From Cerioporus squamosus (Eukaryota > Basidiomycota > Agaricomycetes > Polyporales > Polyporaceae): a DNA stretch of 64,000 nt. Within the stretch, counting starts at the first letter, position 1, and every line of letters starts with the position of its first letter. The notes beneath the pieces were generated by a model that worked only from the letters and a program-made list of their open reading frames with translations, had not been told where the DNA came from and did no database searches. The stretch spans positions 1 to 64,000 of the forward strand of contig JABYQS010000052.1 in the NCBI GenBank assembly GCA_022592435.1. The letters run 5' to 3'. Below are positions 32,487-42,708 of the stretch, piece after piece. Position numbers and translations under genes: made by a program.

Positions 32487-33157
32487 TGTTCGTCGTGATC
32501 GCTGTAACTAATCGGGCATCTGGTCATACGAGGAGGAGATATGGGGAGGCTGGTGAGTACCGGTACTTCATTCAGGCTCTACACCTTATATAAACTCATG
32601 CATTACTGGCCGCGCAGGCGTTCATGTGCAATGCAGCACGCAGGGACACTGCCTCAAAGCCTCGTACTTCGTCGCGTCTTGTGTCTCGCCAGCATATGAA
32701 GGCCTTCCTGTATGCTTATCACGATCTCAATACTTACTGCTTGCAAATGCTTCCGTTGGAACTTTACTCGCCTGTACCCTATCAAGTGTCTCGGTCGATG
32801 CTCAAGCGCATGGTCAGGCAGATCACAGCGCCGCGAGCACAAGGACGTTAAGTTTGGAAAGTTGTTGGGAAGACGCTCACCTAGGGCGGCCGTGGTCGCC
32901 AATAGTGACGTCAGACCATGTCAGTAATGGCTGTTAACGGCGAACTTAACTACAAGTTAACTAGTTCGATTGGCCATCGATTGCACAGTTACTACAGCAC
33001 CCCTCTTGTTTGTCTACCAGGTCTGGATGCTATAGCGGTCATCGTCCGATCATCGTCGTGTGGGACATCCCCCGCTTGTGTCACTGTTCCGAAGAACACA
33101 AATCGAAACGATCTGAGCCAGAAGTCTAAGTCCTGAATAACAAAAAACAAAACTATT
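32487..33157. other. Intergenic, nothing recognised
   Basis: Spacer between F-box gene C and the tRNA gene. Short ORFs only. Confidence 0.5.
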
Positions 33158-33251
33158 AGCCCACCGCGAGGGTCGAACTCGCAGCCTTCAGATAACCCTG
33201 CCTGTCGAGACGGTAAGAGTCTGACGCTCTATCCGATTGAGCTAGGCGGGC
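33158..33251 (-). tRNA. tRNA-Lys (CTT anticodon) with a 20-nt intron
   Basis: On the minus strand the sequence folds as a full cloverleaf. The acceptor GCCCGCC pairs with GGTGGGC, with one G-T pair. The D arm is GCTC/GAGC. The anticodon stem TCAGA/TCTGA surrounds the loop CTCTTAA with anticodon CTT at 33215-33217. The T arm is GCGAG-TTCGACC-CTCGC. A 20-nt intron (33194-33213) lies one base 3' of the anticodon, the canonical nuclear position. The discriminator base is T. The internal promoter elements (A and B boxes) are intact, so the gene should be functional. Confidence 0.95.
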
Positions 33252-33389
33252 TGTGCATGATAGTACTTAGAGCGCAATACAACGCGCATGGATACCACTG
33301 GCAAGAGCCTTTAAACCACAAATGCGCAACACTGCGCAACAAGTACGGAACCAAACACGAGACGAATATCCATCCCACCACCATAGCTA

Positions 33390-33575
33390 CTAGCTCTTCT
33401 TCTTCTTGCTCTTCTTGTCGCCCGCAGGTGTAGCACCGTCCTGCCCCTTCTCCGCCTTCCGTTTCCGCTTCTTCTCCTTCTGCCCCTCCTCCTGCGCCTC
33501 CCTCGCACGGCGCTCCTCCTCATCCGCCATCTTGCCCAGCTTCTGGAACGGATCCAGGTCGTCGTCGGAGTCCTC
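33390..33575 (-). pseudogene. Orphan C-terminal exon, lysine-rich
   Basis: A 62-codon open piece begins right after an AG acceptor (33576-33577). It reads EDSDDDLDPFQKLGKMADEE, then ERRAREAQEEGQKEKKRKRK, and ends in KKSKKKKS-stop. It looks like the final exon of a nuclear or nucleolar protein with a basic tail. Upstream there is only about 220 bp before the divergent F-box gene B, and I find no further exon there, so it is probably a truncated remnant. I cannot name the parent gene. Confidence 0.5.
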
Positions 33576-33799
33576 CTTGTCACAATGACGCTCAAACTGT
33601 CAATACGCTGATTCTTCTCTCCCACAGGCTGTGCGTCGTGTGCGACCGTCGTCCCGCCTGACCCGTTCTGACGTTTGATGCTGCTTTAAATATATATCAC
33701 GACACGAACAGCACCTAGTTTCCTGTGCCTCCAGCGACCTCAAACATTTTGCTCCAGGTACAAACACCGGTTGCGCGCGACCTTGCCCCCAACTCCTCC

Positions 33800-35197
33800 A
33801 TGTCGCTCACGTCTTATCAGGTCCCGGCTGATATGGACGCTGCGGTGCCGACCAACGAGCGCGTGCCTCTAGACGTGTTGGACGTCGTTCTATCCCACCT
33901 CCAGGATGTCAATACCCTGCGCTCTTGTGCGCTCGTCTGCAGCTCATGGCTCCCTCTCACTCGGCCTTATCTCTTCCGGGGAGTTGCCTACCGCCCGGCA
34001 ATCCCATCCCGCACCTTGAAGGACCTCCTAGCCTTCCTCTCGAGGCTGCCACAGTCCGGCAGATTCGTCCGCTCAGTCACTGTGAACGGAGCTACGCGGA
34101 ACAGGGCAAGGCCGCGGCATGAGCTGTCCGTCGAGGAGATCGCAGCGGCACTGGCGCAGATCCCCACGGCCACCCATATCACTGTTAGGGCATTGCAGTT
34201 GACCCATCCTATACCCGCAATCGCATTGGATCACAGTCCGTCACTGCATCCGAGTCGCTCTGTGGAGATGGTCAAGATTCATGACTGCATCATCCTCCAG
34301 GATGCCCTCCCATTCCGTGGCTTCCTGTCGCGTTTCGCATGCATCGATGCAATCGTCCTCAAGGATATACTCGTCGAAGCGACGGGCCAGCCGGTGGAGC
34401 TGCCGCCTGTCGAAGTGCAGCTACGGTGTGTCTTCGTTCGTGCAGTTACCGTTTGCGGTATCGGTGACAGTAGTGTCCTGAGGAATATGCTCGACGGCTT
34501 GGAGGCTCCCTCCCTCTCTCTCTCCGTTTCCATCGCTCCCCGATCAGGGTTTCTGGAGCGAATTGCCTTGAACGAGCTCCTGGGCCCGATCACGCAGGTG
34601 CACACTCTCTCCGTGAATGTCCTCAGCTCCAGCGGCAGCATCAATTGGATCATCGAGGATCAGCGGCGTTATCCGCCTCTCAGGCACTCGGACGTACCAC
34701 GGGAATGGGTCATGCTGGACCTCTCCAGGTTCTCTTCTCTCCACACCCTCGTCCTATACTCTACCACCACCATCTCGATGTACCGGGAATCCGCGACACT
34801 GCTCTACGCCGCCATCCTGGCGAACAACTGGAGACTGCTGTCGAACGCGCCAACCTCTCTCCGCCACATCGAGCTTCGGTTCCAGCGGTACGGACCTCAC
34901 TCTCCTGAGACGATTGACGAGCTGCGGGCCATCGACGTTCTGGAGCCATCGCTCGTCCGCTGGGAGGCTGTGGACGTCGGGACGCTTGCCCGCTTCCCCG
35001 ACCTGGAGTCGTTCACTTGCGTGCTCTGCGGTGGCGGGTTCATGGAGCAGTGGGGGCCTATGAAGGGGCTGCGAGCGACAGCCAAGTCTGGCTATAGCCA
35101 ACGTGCCGAGTTCGACGACTATGTTGCGCTCCTGAGGGACGTGCTTCCTCAGCTGCACGCCGCAGGACGACTGCAGTTCAGGATGTCCGACGTGTGA
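33800..35197 (+). CDS. F-box protein, subfamily B, intact copy
   Basis: Single exon, 465 residues from the ATG at 33800. An internal ATG at 33833 (MDAAVPTNERVPLDV) aligns with the start of the B' copy and may be the true start. The F-box reads VPLDVLDVVLSHLQDVNTLRSCALVCSSWLPLTRPYLFR. The body contains RSVEMVKIHDCIILQDALPF, where B' is frameshifted, and SLHTLVLYSTTT. The C-terminal block LLSNAPTSLRHIELRFQRYG with ARFPDLESFTCVLCGGGF is shared with subfamily C. Intact throughout. It lies in the plus-strand arm of the inverted block with gene C. Predicted SCF adaptor. Confidence 0.87.
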   Translation: MSLTSYQVPADMDAAVPTNERVPLDVLDVVLSHLQDVNTLRSCALVCSSWLPLTRPYLFRGVAYRPAIPSRTLKDLLAFLSRLPQSGRFVRSVTVNGATRNRARPRHELSVEEIAAALAQIPTATHITVRALQLTHPIPAIALDHSPSLHPSRSVEMVKIHDCIILQDALPFRGFLSRFACIDAIVLKDILVEATGQPVELPPVEVQLRCVFVRAVTVCGIGDSSVLRNMLDGLEAPSLSLSVSIAPRSGFLERIALNELLGPITQVHTLSVNVLSSSGSINWIIEDQRRYPPLRHSDVPREWVMLDLSRFSSLHTLVLYSTTTISMYRESATLLYAAILANNWRLLSNAPTSLRHIELRFQRYGPHSPETIDELRAIDVLEPSLVRWEAVDVGTLARFPDLESFTCVLCGGGFMEQWGPMKGLRATAKSGYSQRAEFDDYVALLRDVLPQLHAAGRLQFRMSDV

Positions 35198-35727
35198 CTT
35201 GTCCGTCCTCGGATAGATAAGGAGAGGAAGGTGCGCCACTTGCAGTAATCTGGTGAGTGGCATCCCGATTGCTTAGCATGGGCCGACTCACAGTAGCTGT
35301 TTCAGAGTGCCTACCGGTACTGATGTATATGGAAGACTACTCACCGTCGAAACTCACTACTCAATCTGATACCCCTTGTTCATGCCGCGCCGTCACTTGC
35401 TCCCATCTCGGTTCGTCGGGCTCCTGCGCACCTCAGAGCCAGTCGTACGTAGGATGCAGAGGGCAAGTGCTTGACCTTCCTGGGCGACTATAAGATAGCT
35501 AAGCACTGCGGCGCAGGACCTCGGACGACCGAGAGGCTGCGTCATGTTATTGTCTTCCCTTCTCTCCGAGACGCGCCCTCGGCATTTAAAACCAGTCTCG
35601 GATCCTTTGTACTGCGAACAGTCGCTTACTCGTTCACGCAGCAGCCACACGCAACCATATATACCACCTACCTCAGTGCCTCGGAGACATAGGTTCAGAT
35701 AGAGCCTGGCTCCACCTGAGTCTGGGT
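35198..35727. other. Intergenic, nothing recognised
   Basis: Spacer between F-box gene B and the epoxide hydrolase relic. No supported feature. Confidence 0.5.
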
Positions 35728-36420
35728 CCATGGACGGCACCAAGTAAGTACGAGCAAGGTCCTTTGGTCATGCATACCGGGTGGCTACTACTACCACCAC
35801 TACTACAGCGTCCCCGCGGCTCTCGAGAGGACTACGCTCGTCTTCGTTCACCACTTTCCCTCGAGCTCTTTCAGCTGGTCACGCCAAGTGTTGTTCTTCG
35901 AGCCGAACTTGGGCTACGGACTGCTCGAGTCTATGGGCACTGCGAGTACTTGAGCAAGCCCTTAATGAGAATGCAATGTACGTGGTCTCACCGCCTTGTC
36001 TTCAGCATCCTCACTCACTATGAACCAGATCGACGCCTTCCTGCAACTCATGTATCCTCAGACACCGGAGGTGTGACTCGAGTAGTTCTACAAGTTGACA
36101 ATGCTCAGGAACATATCGAGAACGACCGCACTCCGGGTTGTCCCTCCTGGCTCTCCGAGAAGGTGAGTATGTGCCCGTCTTCTCATCTCACTGCCCTATC
36201 AATGTACCATTCCGTGCGGGTTTAGGAATACGTCAAGCTACGTGATACGCGGCTGAGGGCGGCGGGCCTCTTTTGCGGGCCTCGGCGGGCCTCTATTCCA
36301 ACTTGGGACAGACCGAGATGAAGAGGTACGTGCCGCACGCGGACAATGTCGAGCTCCACGCAGAGGACTGGCCGCAACTCAAGGCGACGCATGAAATGCC
36401 CAGCGGCTGATGAGATGGAT
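35728..36420 (+). pseudogene. Degraded epoxide hydrolase copy
   Basis: Blocks collinear with the intact gene next door can still be read, but in different frames and with stops. About 35730 gives MDGTK before a donor. About 35837-35960 gives TLVFVHHFPSSSFSWSRQV, matching TLFFIHGFPSSSFDWHRQV of the live gene, with the oxyanion HG changed to HH. About 36029-36070 gives IDAFLQLMYPQTPEV followed by TGA, matching IDSFMQLAYPLNPEVW. About 36310-36400 gives MKRYVPHADNVELHAEDWPQL, matching MQKYAPHAEIVELSTGHWPQL, with the catalytic histidine region GHW changed to EDW. The segment with the nucleophile is not recognisable. This is an old tandem duplicate that can no longer encode an enzyme. Confidence 0.75.
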
Positions 36421-36818
36421 CCCAGAAGTGCAGACATCCCGGAGTTAAGTGACGTGCCCGTGGATATATAGTTGCTCAAGATCTATCCCACATGGTCGCG
36501 TTCCCGACTCCACTGTACATTCTGGTGGTGTACTCTACACTTCGTGGATACCGAGAAGCCTAGTGAAGCAGGCTTATATCCGCACCAGGCTTATATCCGA
36601 GTCGCCCGGCAAGGTTGAACGCCTTGGCTGCGGGTATTGGCGGGAAGTGAATCGTATCGGGTCTTCTCTTCCCTCCGTCCGGCACTTGGAAGCTGTCAAG
36701 CCCGGCGGTACCGCCCGCTGATATCATCGATAGTACTTGACCGTCCCAGCTCGCCCCGTGCTCTGCCAAACATCCACCACCGCACAGCGCACCGACGCCG
36801 ATTGCAAGGTATACTCCA
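36421..36818. other. Intergenic upstream of epoxide hydrolase
   Basis: Promoter and leader region of the epoxide hydrolase gene. A direct repeat of CAGGCTTATATCCG occurs at about 36569 and 36587. No gene. Confidence 0.5.
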
Positions 36819-38047
36819 ATGGATCTCGCGAAGTACAAGGATTTCCAGGTCAAGCGTGGCCTCACATATCACTACTATTACAATCCCGCCGCTCCCGGCA
36901 AACCGACGCTGTTCTTCATCCATGGATTTCCCTCGAGCTCCTTCGACTGGCATCGCCAGGTCGCCTACTTCGAATCCAAGGGGTACGGCTTGATTGTACC
37001 AGATACACTCGGTTACGGCGGAACGTCGAAGCCCTCAGAGTACGAAGCGTTCCGCTGGAAGCTTCAGGCGCAAGACCTCATCGACGTGCTCGACGCCGAG
37101 AACCCTGCTACCGTCATAGGCATCGGACACGATTGGTTTGTCATTCGACTTCGCTCGCTGTGCGATTTGCGCTGATGTTCGGGACGATGTAGGGGCTCGG
37201 TGATCCTGTCCGCCCTCGCGCAGCTGCACCAGGACCGCTTCGCAGGCTTCGTATGGACCGCGCTGGCCTACGACCCTCCGCGCACAGACGAATTCGTTAT
37301 CCAGGACGCCTGGCTGATGATGCGCAAGCTGTTCGGCAGTGATACCTACGGCTACTGGGAGCTCTTCAACGAGCCGGACGGCCACGTCGTATGCGAGAAG
37401 AATGTAAGCGACTACAACGACATGCGTACGGTTATGCACGAGTCTCCAGAGATACTCATGACCTGCTAGATCGATAGCTTCATGCAGCTTGCCTACCCAC
37501 TAAACCCGGAGGTTTGGCTCGACGATCTCACAGACGCAGGGAAAGCCAAGGCGTGGATCGAGGGCAATCGCAAGCCCGGCCGCGCGCCCTGGCTGACTGA
37601 GCAGGTCCGGCTCGCCGATTCACACATGCACTTGTCATTCATGCCGTATACTCATCTTCTCAGGACTACAATACGGTGCGAGAGACGCTGCTGAAGGGCG
37701 GTCTCCAGTCACCGATGAACTTCTACAAAGCCTATACAGCTAACAGCAACCTGCAAGACCACAAGGGTGCGTACATTCCTTGTGATATCTCGAGCGACTG
37801 TCTGGTCTTGACGAGATCATCTCCTATGAACATGCCGGACCCACGCTTTCTCTCGACAGACCTTCCTCCTGAGGACTGGCACATCAAGAAGCCTGCGCTC
37901 TTCGTCGCCGCGACGTACGACTATGTCTGCCGCGCCCCGTTGCACAAAGCCAACATGCAGAAGTACGCGCCGCATGCGGAGATAGTGGAGCTCAGCACCG
38001 GTCATTGGCCGCAACTCGGTGTTGGAGAAGTGGATCGAGAAGCTTGA
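36819..38047 (+). CDS. Epoxide hydrolase-like alpha/beta hydrolase, five exons
   Basis: Five exons: 36819-37135, 37193-37403, 37470-37604, 37664-37766 and 37860-38047. Phases are consistent, giving 317 residues. The oxyanion motif HGFPSS is at about residue 37. The nucleophile elbow region GIGHDWGS spans the first intron: GATTG joins GGGCTCG to complete the tryptophan and glycine. The lid follows (YGYWELFNEPD). The catalytic histidine is in GHWPQL near the C-terminus. These are the marks of soluble epoxide hydrolases, which open epoxides with an aspartate nucleophile and lid tyrosines; fungi use them on lipid or xenobiotic epoxides. After GHWPQL the frame ends VGEVDREA-stop. In the +2 frame the sequence LEKWIEKLEAQ-stop, the usual tail, is still present, so a small indel changed the last residues. 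The catalytic residues are kept. Confidence 0.85.
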
Positions 38048-38386
38048 GGCGCAGTGAGTTCTGTTCAGGACAATGTACGCTTGTGGATTGTGCAAAAGAC
38101 TGGATGAACATGGACGGGATGGGTCATCCTCCTGCGATCGATTTCAAGTTCTATCTCGAACAGACCTCGACGTGTGCACATGGAGACACTTGCACCAAGC
38201 CGAAATGACTACTTCCGCCGTTGCGCTGGGGTCGTTATGTGCATCATTCCTGATAGTAAACATGCCAGTCACTATCCCGGACGAACGACTTGCAATCGCG
38301 TCAGGTACCTACCAGCTTATCCATGAGTGTCTCGAGCCATTCGGGATCCAGTTCCGTGTCGATATCGTACACGACGCCCCTATTCA
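38048..38386. other. Intergenic between convergent genes
   Basis: Shared 3' region of the epoxide hydrolase and the minus-strand F-box gene. No supported feature, apart from the residual C-terminal tail codons of the hydrolase up to about 38056. Confidence 0.5.
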
Positions 38387-39726
38387 TCACGCTGTAGTCG
38401 ACCTGACCTCGCTGCAGGCTCTTCGGTAACAATTGCAGTTGCGCTCCAAGTAAGCTTCGGCGGTTTGATGTCTAGCGGCCATCGCGCACCCCTCGGGATT
38501 CAGTAAATCGCACTTTCCGGGGACCACGGTGCATTCCATGTGAAGCATGGTTTGGCAGAAATTCTGGGACAGGACGTCGTCCAGCTTGTCCCATCTGAGT
38601 CCGCCCAGATCGGTTTGCTCCAGAACACTGGGGTCCGTCTGCGTATACTTCTCTGTGATAGGCAAGATATGCAGGGAGACGTGACGAAGAGACGGGGGGC
38701 AGGTGCGTATCACGGATAGACACGCCTCGAAGATCTCCGTGGCAGCGGGAACTGCGTTTGTCAGAACTTGATGGTCGAGCCCCCAGAGCCGTTCGCATCG
38801 ACGCAAGCAAAGGTCGCTCCAGCTCGCACCTACAGGTCCATACATCAGTAAAGACAGCCAGCGTGATTGCAGGTCAACAGCAACTTCGCACCTTCACTTT
38901 CGACGAATCGCGGGGTCCCGGACATAGGTAGGAGTTGTATGCCGAGGACTTCGAGGTTTGGACATGACGAGAGGACCGTCCCAAGGGCTTGATCATCGCT
39001 CCACGTTAAGATGCAAGCGTCCAAGTCGAGCATCTCTAAGGAGGTCCGGAGAGAACTCTGCATCACATGGACGAGAAGAGAGATGGGGAACTGCTGGGCA
39101 GCGATATTCCCAACGTCGTGGTCAGAGGGCATGGTTACCTGCATACCGGGATCGTTGTCCAGCCGCAACTGCGGAAAGTTAGATCCATGGAGGTAGAGAG
39201 ACGCAATGCGGCCGAACAGTCCGAGTATGTGGAAGACGTCATGGCTGCTGCGATTCACCTGCCAGTCCGACCGGCTGATCAACAACGAATGGATAACGGG
39301 GAATCGAGAGGATTGGAGTTGATACTGCAGGACCCCCAAGACATGGCCTGAAAGTTCCGACCGCACGATGTCGACGTCCAGGAGGCTGAGGTTGAACTTG
39401 GGCAGGTTGTCCACGACAGCGCAGAGGAGGGATGCCAGAGACGTTGCAGTCAGGTTGTCGTACCCCACCACCCTGAGCGTCTGGATGTAACCCACGATGT
39501 CCTTCGACTGGAGGAGGAATGCAGTGAAATCGGAGACCGAACCACTCTTGGGACTGATGGACAGCAACGCGAATAGGTGAAAAGGCGCGGTATTGTGCCA
39601 CGCACTGCACACCAAGGTGCAGTTCGCGAGGGCATCCTTGTCGTCATGGAGGAAGTCCAGGATGCGATCCCACGTCTCGGGTGGAAGAACCATGAAGCTC
39701 GGTTGCTGAGCAGATGTCTGGGTCAT
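38387..39726 (-). CDS. F-box protein, subfamily D
   Basis: Two exons, 38892-39726 and 38387-38829, with a 62-nt intron that joins ESEG to ASWSDLCLRRC. The product has 425 residues. The start is the ATG at 39726 (MTQTSAQQPSF). The F-box is at about residues 11-50 (MVLPPETWDRILDFLHDDKD, LANCTLVCSAWHNTAPFHLF). Leucine-rich strands follow (TSLEMLDLDACILTWSD, CPNLEVLGIQLLP). It belongs to the common PPE-W-D-x-I-x-D-x-L-x-D class of basidiomycete F-box proteins and shares little with subfamilies A-C here beyond the domain. The C-terminus is cysteine-rich (NCNCYRRAC). No sign of decay. Confidence 0.82.
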
Positions 39727-40263
39727 CGACTTCAATAACAGTATAAGTTCTGCGAAGGAAATGAGACTGTAGAAGAGATCCGGCGCACCTGCAGCACCGT
39801 CTGGGTACTTGTACGAAAATTAGCTGGGAACTTCAAATAACGATGTCTAGTCACTGGGAAGCTCCGGGGTGGAAACATTGCTCGTCACTGGATTTTAGGC
39901 CGGGCGTTCATGCAAGCTGAGAGAACAACACCCCCGTCGCCATACTACGAATCCTGTCCTTGTTCTCGCGACCGACAAAGTTGTTCTCATCCATGTCGGA
40001 CTGTCAGACAAGGACGTCTACGTAGAGGACAATGGTCCCCTCAAGGGATATTGTGTACGGGGCTGACGGTGCGCTGCCATGCTTATATCGTCGCACGGAA
40101 CCAAAACAGTCGCAGTGAACAATGAACATGTTATGAAGCACGCACGGTGGAGTATCCAATATTCCGGGTGCCCCGCGACGTCCTGGGAGCATGCCTTGAG
40201 CTTGAGCTTCGTGCGTGTCGTGAGTGTCCGTTGCTGAGCATACCGGAGAAGGGAAATTGATAT
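39727..40263. other. Intergenic, nothing recognised
   Basis: Between the F-box gene start and the end of the GPI8 gene. Short ORFs only. Confidence 0.5.
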
Positions 40264-41861
40264 CTATTTCCTCCGCGAGACCACCCATCCGACCAATACA
40301 AGTACACCCAGGCTCGACGCCCACGTCCGCAGCTTCCTCGCCAACGTCCCGCCTACCTCTGACTGCGGACCGTCTCCCAACGCGACCAAAAAAGCCTGCG
40401 GGTCGAGAGTCCCAGGCGAAGCGAGGGCGTCACTCACATTCTCGTCGGCGCGAGACAGGGACAGCTCGAGAGTAGCGGCTAACTCTTCTGAGGGTAGAGG
40501 AGACGTCCTGCGATTATGTAGAGGGGGGAGGACTTCTGCTTGAGCGACGCCTCCGAAGAAGTCGGTCACGAGCGCGTCGCGGAGTGGGCGGCCGAAGAGA
40601 TCTGAGCGTACGCCGGGGTGGGAGTGGATTTTCTCTGGGTCGTAGTAGTTGAACTTCGCGCATGCAATCAGTCGTACTACGCCGACGCCAGAAGGGGGAA
40701 GATGCGGGACTCACGAGGTCCTCCATGGTGGTCTGGCTCGTCTTGTTGATGCCCTCCATGAACTCGAGTATGTAGTGCGTGTAGCTGTCGATGACGGCCA
40801 CACCGATGTCATAGTCGTTCTCATACTGTTAGTGGGCATGTCAGCTATGGTCGTACACGGAGGCATAAGCACCTCACGTACCGAGTACGAGTTCTCATGG
40901 ATGACCGAAGAGCCAGTGGCGAGTACGTTGGGCGAGTAAAACTTGGAGTACATAGTGTTTGCCTGGCAAGTGTCGATCATGAAGAAGAGCTCGTGGTACC
41001 TGCGACGTAGTAAGGTCAAGCTAGCCTCGGCTCAAGCCTGTTATATGCGCACCTCTTCTTCTCCCACATCTGTGCAATGGCGTCTGCGATGTCGAACGCA
41101 CTGATCTCCTCATTATCTTGAAACTTCAAGAACTCGTTGCCACCATGGCCCGTCATGAAGATGAACACGTTCGAGCGGTCGTCCGTCAGCAGACGCTTAG
41201 ACCGTGGCACGGACGGCTCGACGCGTCCTGTCGAGGTTGGAGGAAAGGACGTTGAATGATAGCGAGTGACATACCTGTTAGGACGCGCAAGAAGTTCTCC
41301 ACCGTCACCTCGTTTCCCCGGTAGTCCACCTCGATGTTGTCCCCATACAGGTCGAGGTGCCGTCCTGAATTCGCGTAGACGCAGCCTGGAAACTTGTTCC
41401 GAGGGTTGCAGGCCGCGTCGTCCGCGAGCATGAGGATGATGTTGGAGTCCGGAATACCCAGTCGCTTGACCGTGCGGTACCTGGCAACACGCTCAGCACC
41501 TCGTCGTACCCATCCGCAGTGCTTCAGCCACGGCCGCCTTCCCCGAGGCGTGGCACGCTGATCTCCCAGTACTTGTGCCCGAGACATCCTTTAGACAACA
41601 AGATACTCACATTCCTAGAGCATTGGACATATGCTACGTCCACGACGCATCTTCAGCCCACACGTCCGACCGCATACACTCCCCACGCACCCTATAGTTA
41701 AACCAATACCTCGACGCGCAGACCAACACCGCCCAATTGTTCGTGTGCGACGAGCCCTGCCGCGCGAAGAACTCGGCGACAGGCTCAGCATTGGCTTGAG
41801 TGAACGCGAGTCCGAGACATAGCACCAGAAGAAGCTGAGGCAGTCTCAGAAAGTCGAGCAT
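40264..41861 (-). CDS. GPI8: GPI-anchor transamidase catalytic subunit
   Basis: Seven exons: 41691-41861, 41611-41633 (23 nt), 41275-41480, 41053-41227, 40882-40999, 40715-40825 and 40264-40653. The product of 397 residues is the normal length for fungal Gpi8. It is the caspase-fold (C13) cysteine protease of the ER transamidase complex, which cleaves the C-terminal signal of a proprotein and attaches the GPI anchor. A signal peptide ([19 protein letters not shown]) precedes [20 protein letters not shown]. The catalytic histidine lies in [18 protein letters not shown] and the catalytic cysteine in [31 protein letters not shown] follows, and a C-terminal membrane segment ([17 protein letters not shown]) ends the protein. 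All key residues are present and all junctions keep the frame, so the gene looks intact and functional. Confidence 0.95.
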
Positions 41862-42439
41862 CCCAGCATGTAAAGCAAAAAGATCTCAAAACAGGGTATC
41901 CAGAGATCCAAAGGAATAAATTAGTACTAGCAGATGCAAGTGTATGAAGATTGTAGCCGTCGTGGTGGTGGTCGCGGTCAGAACTGTGCGCAGCTTGCGA
42001 GCGCTGAGGCCGCCGTCGTTCACGTCAGTCAGCTCTTGGGTCAGCTCACGATGGTGAAGTCGCTCGCGGACACAACGCGCAGAACATGGGTATAAGCTAA
42101 GGCGTACAATTGCAATCGCAACAAGCTAGCTAACTAAGGGCTGGAACGTATACGGACCCTTCCCAAGCAGAGTCCAGTAACCAGTTCCGTAAACATGTAC
42201 GATGAACATTAACATAGGTATGGGTGCGCGCGCACGCGCGACGTGCGTGGAAGCTGCAACGATACAAAGGGGATGCTAGCGGACGACGTGAAGATGCTTC
42301 AGATAGTACTAGAGGGAGAGTGAGACAGACAGGAGAAAGAGATGCGAGACGAGAGTAAATGGGACACATAGCAGCAGGATATGGATGGTAATACATGCAC
42401 AATGAAGTCAAGAGTCACAGACGTCGATTACAGTTGTTG
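41862..42439. other. Intergenic, nothing recognised
   Basis: Region between the GPI8 start and the end of the histidine kinase gene. A short alternating GCGCGCACGCGCG patch lies near 42227. No gene. Confidence 0.5.
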
Positions 42440-42708
42440 GGGGCTGGGAACAACGGGATGTGAGAGATCGGTCATGAAGGTGAGAGGGGTCATGGGGGAA
42501 ATGCAGGATGGAGGGCCGAGGACACGTCATAATCACCGGAATTCCCGCAGAAGGCTCTGATGGAGGGTCTGCATTGGGGCTGGGAGCAACGGGATGTGAG
42601 AATCGGGTTGCAAAGGTGAAAGGGCCTCAGGAGAAATGCAAGGTGGTGGATGGTGGACGGGGACGCGTCAAAGTCACCGGAACTCACGCAGGAGGCTCTG
42701 CATGGGGA
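42440..42708. repeat. Imperfect tandem duplication (about 135 bp x2) covering the kinase gene's 3' end
   Basis: Unit 1 (about 42440-42575) and unit 2 (about 42576-42708) both begin GGGCTGGGA-CAACGGGATGTGAG and share ATCACCGGAA-type and GGCTCTG blocks. Unit 2 holds the kinase stop codon (42674). Read on the minus strand, both units encode QSLLREFR followed by TGA, so unit 1 is a relic of the coding end plus 3' UTR. Confidence 0.85.
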
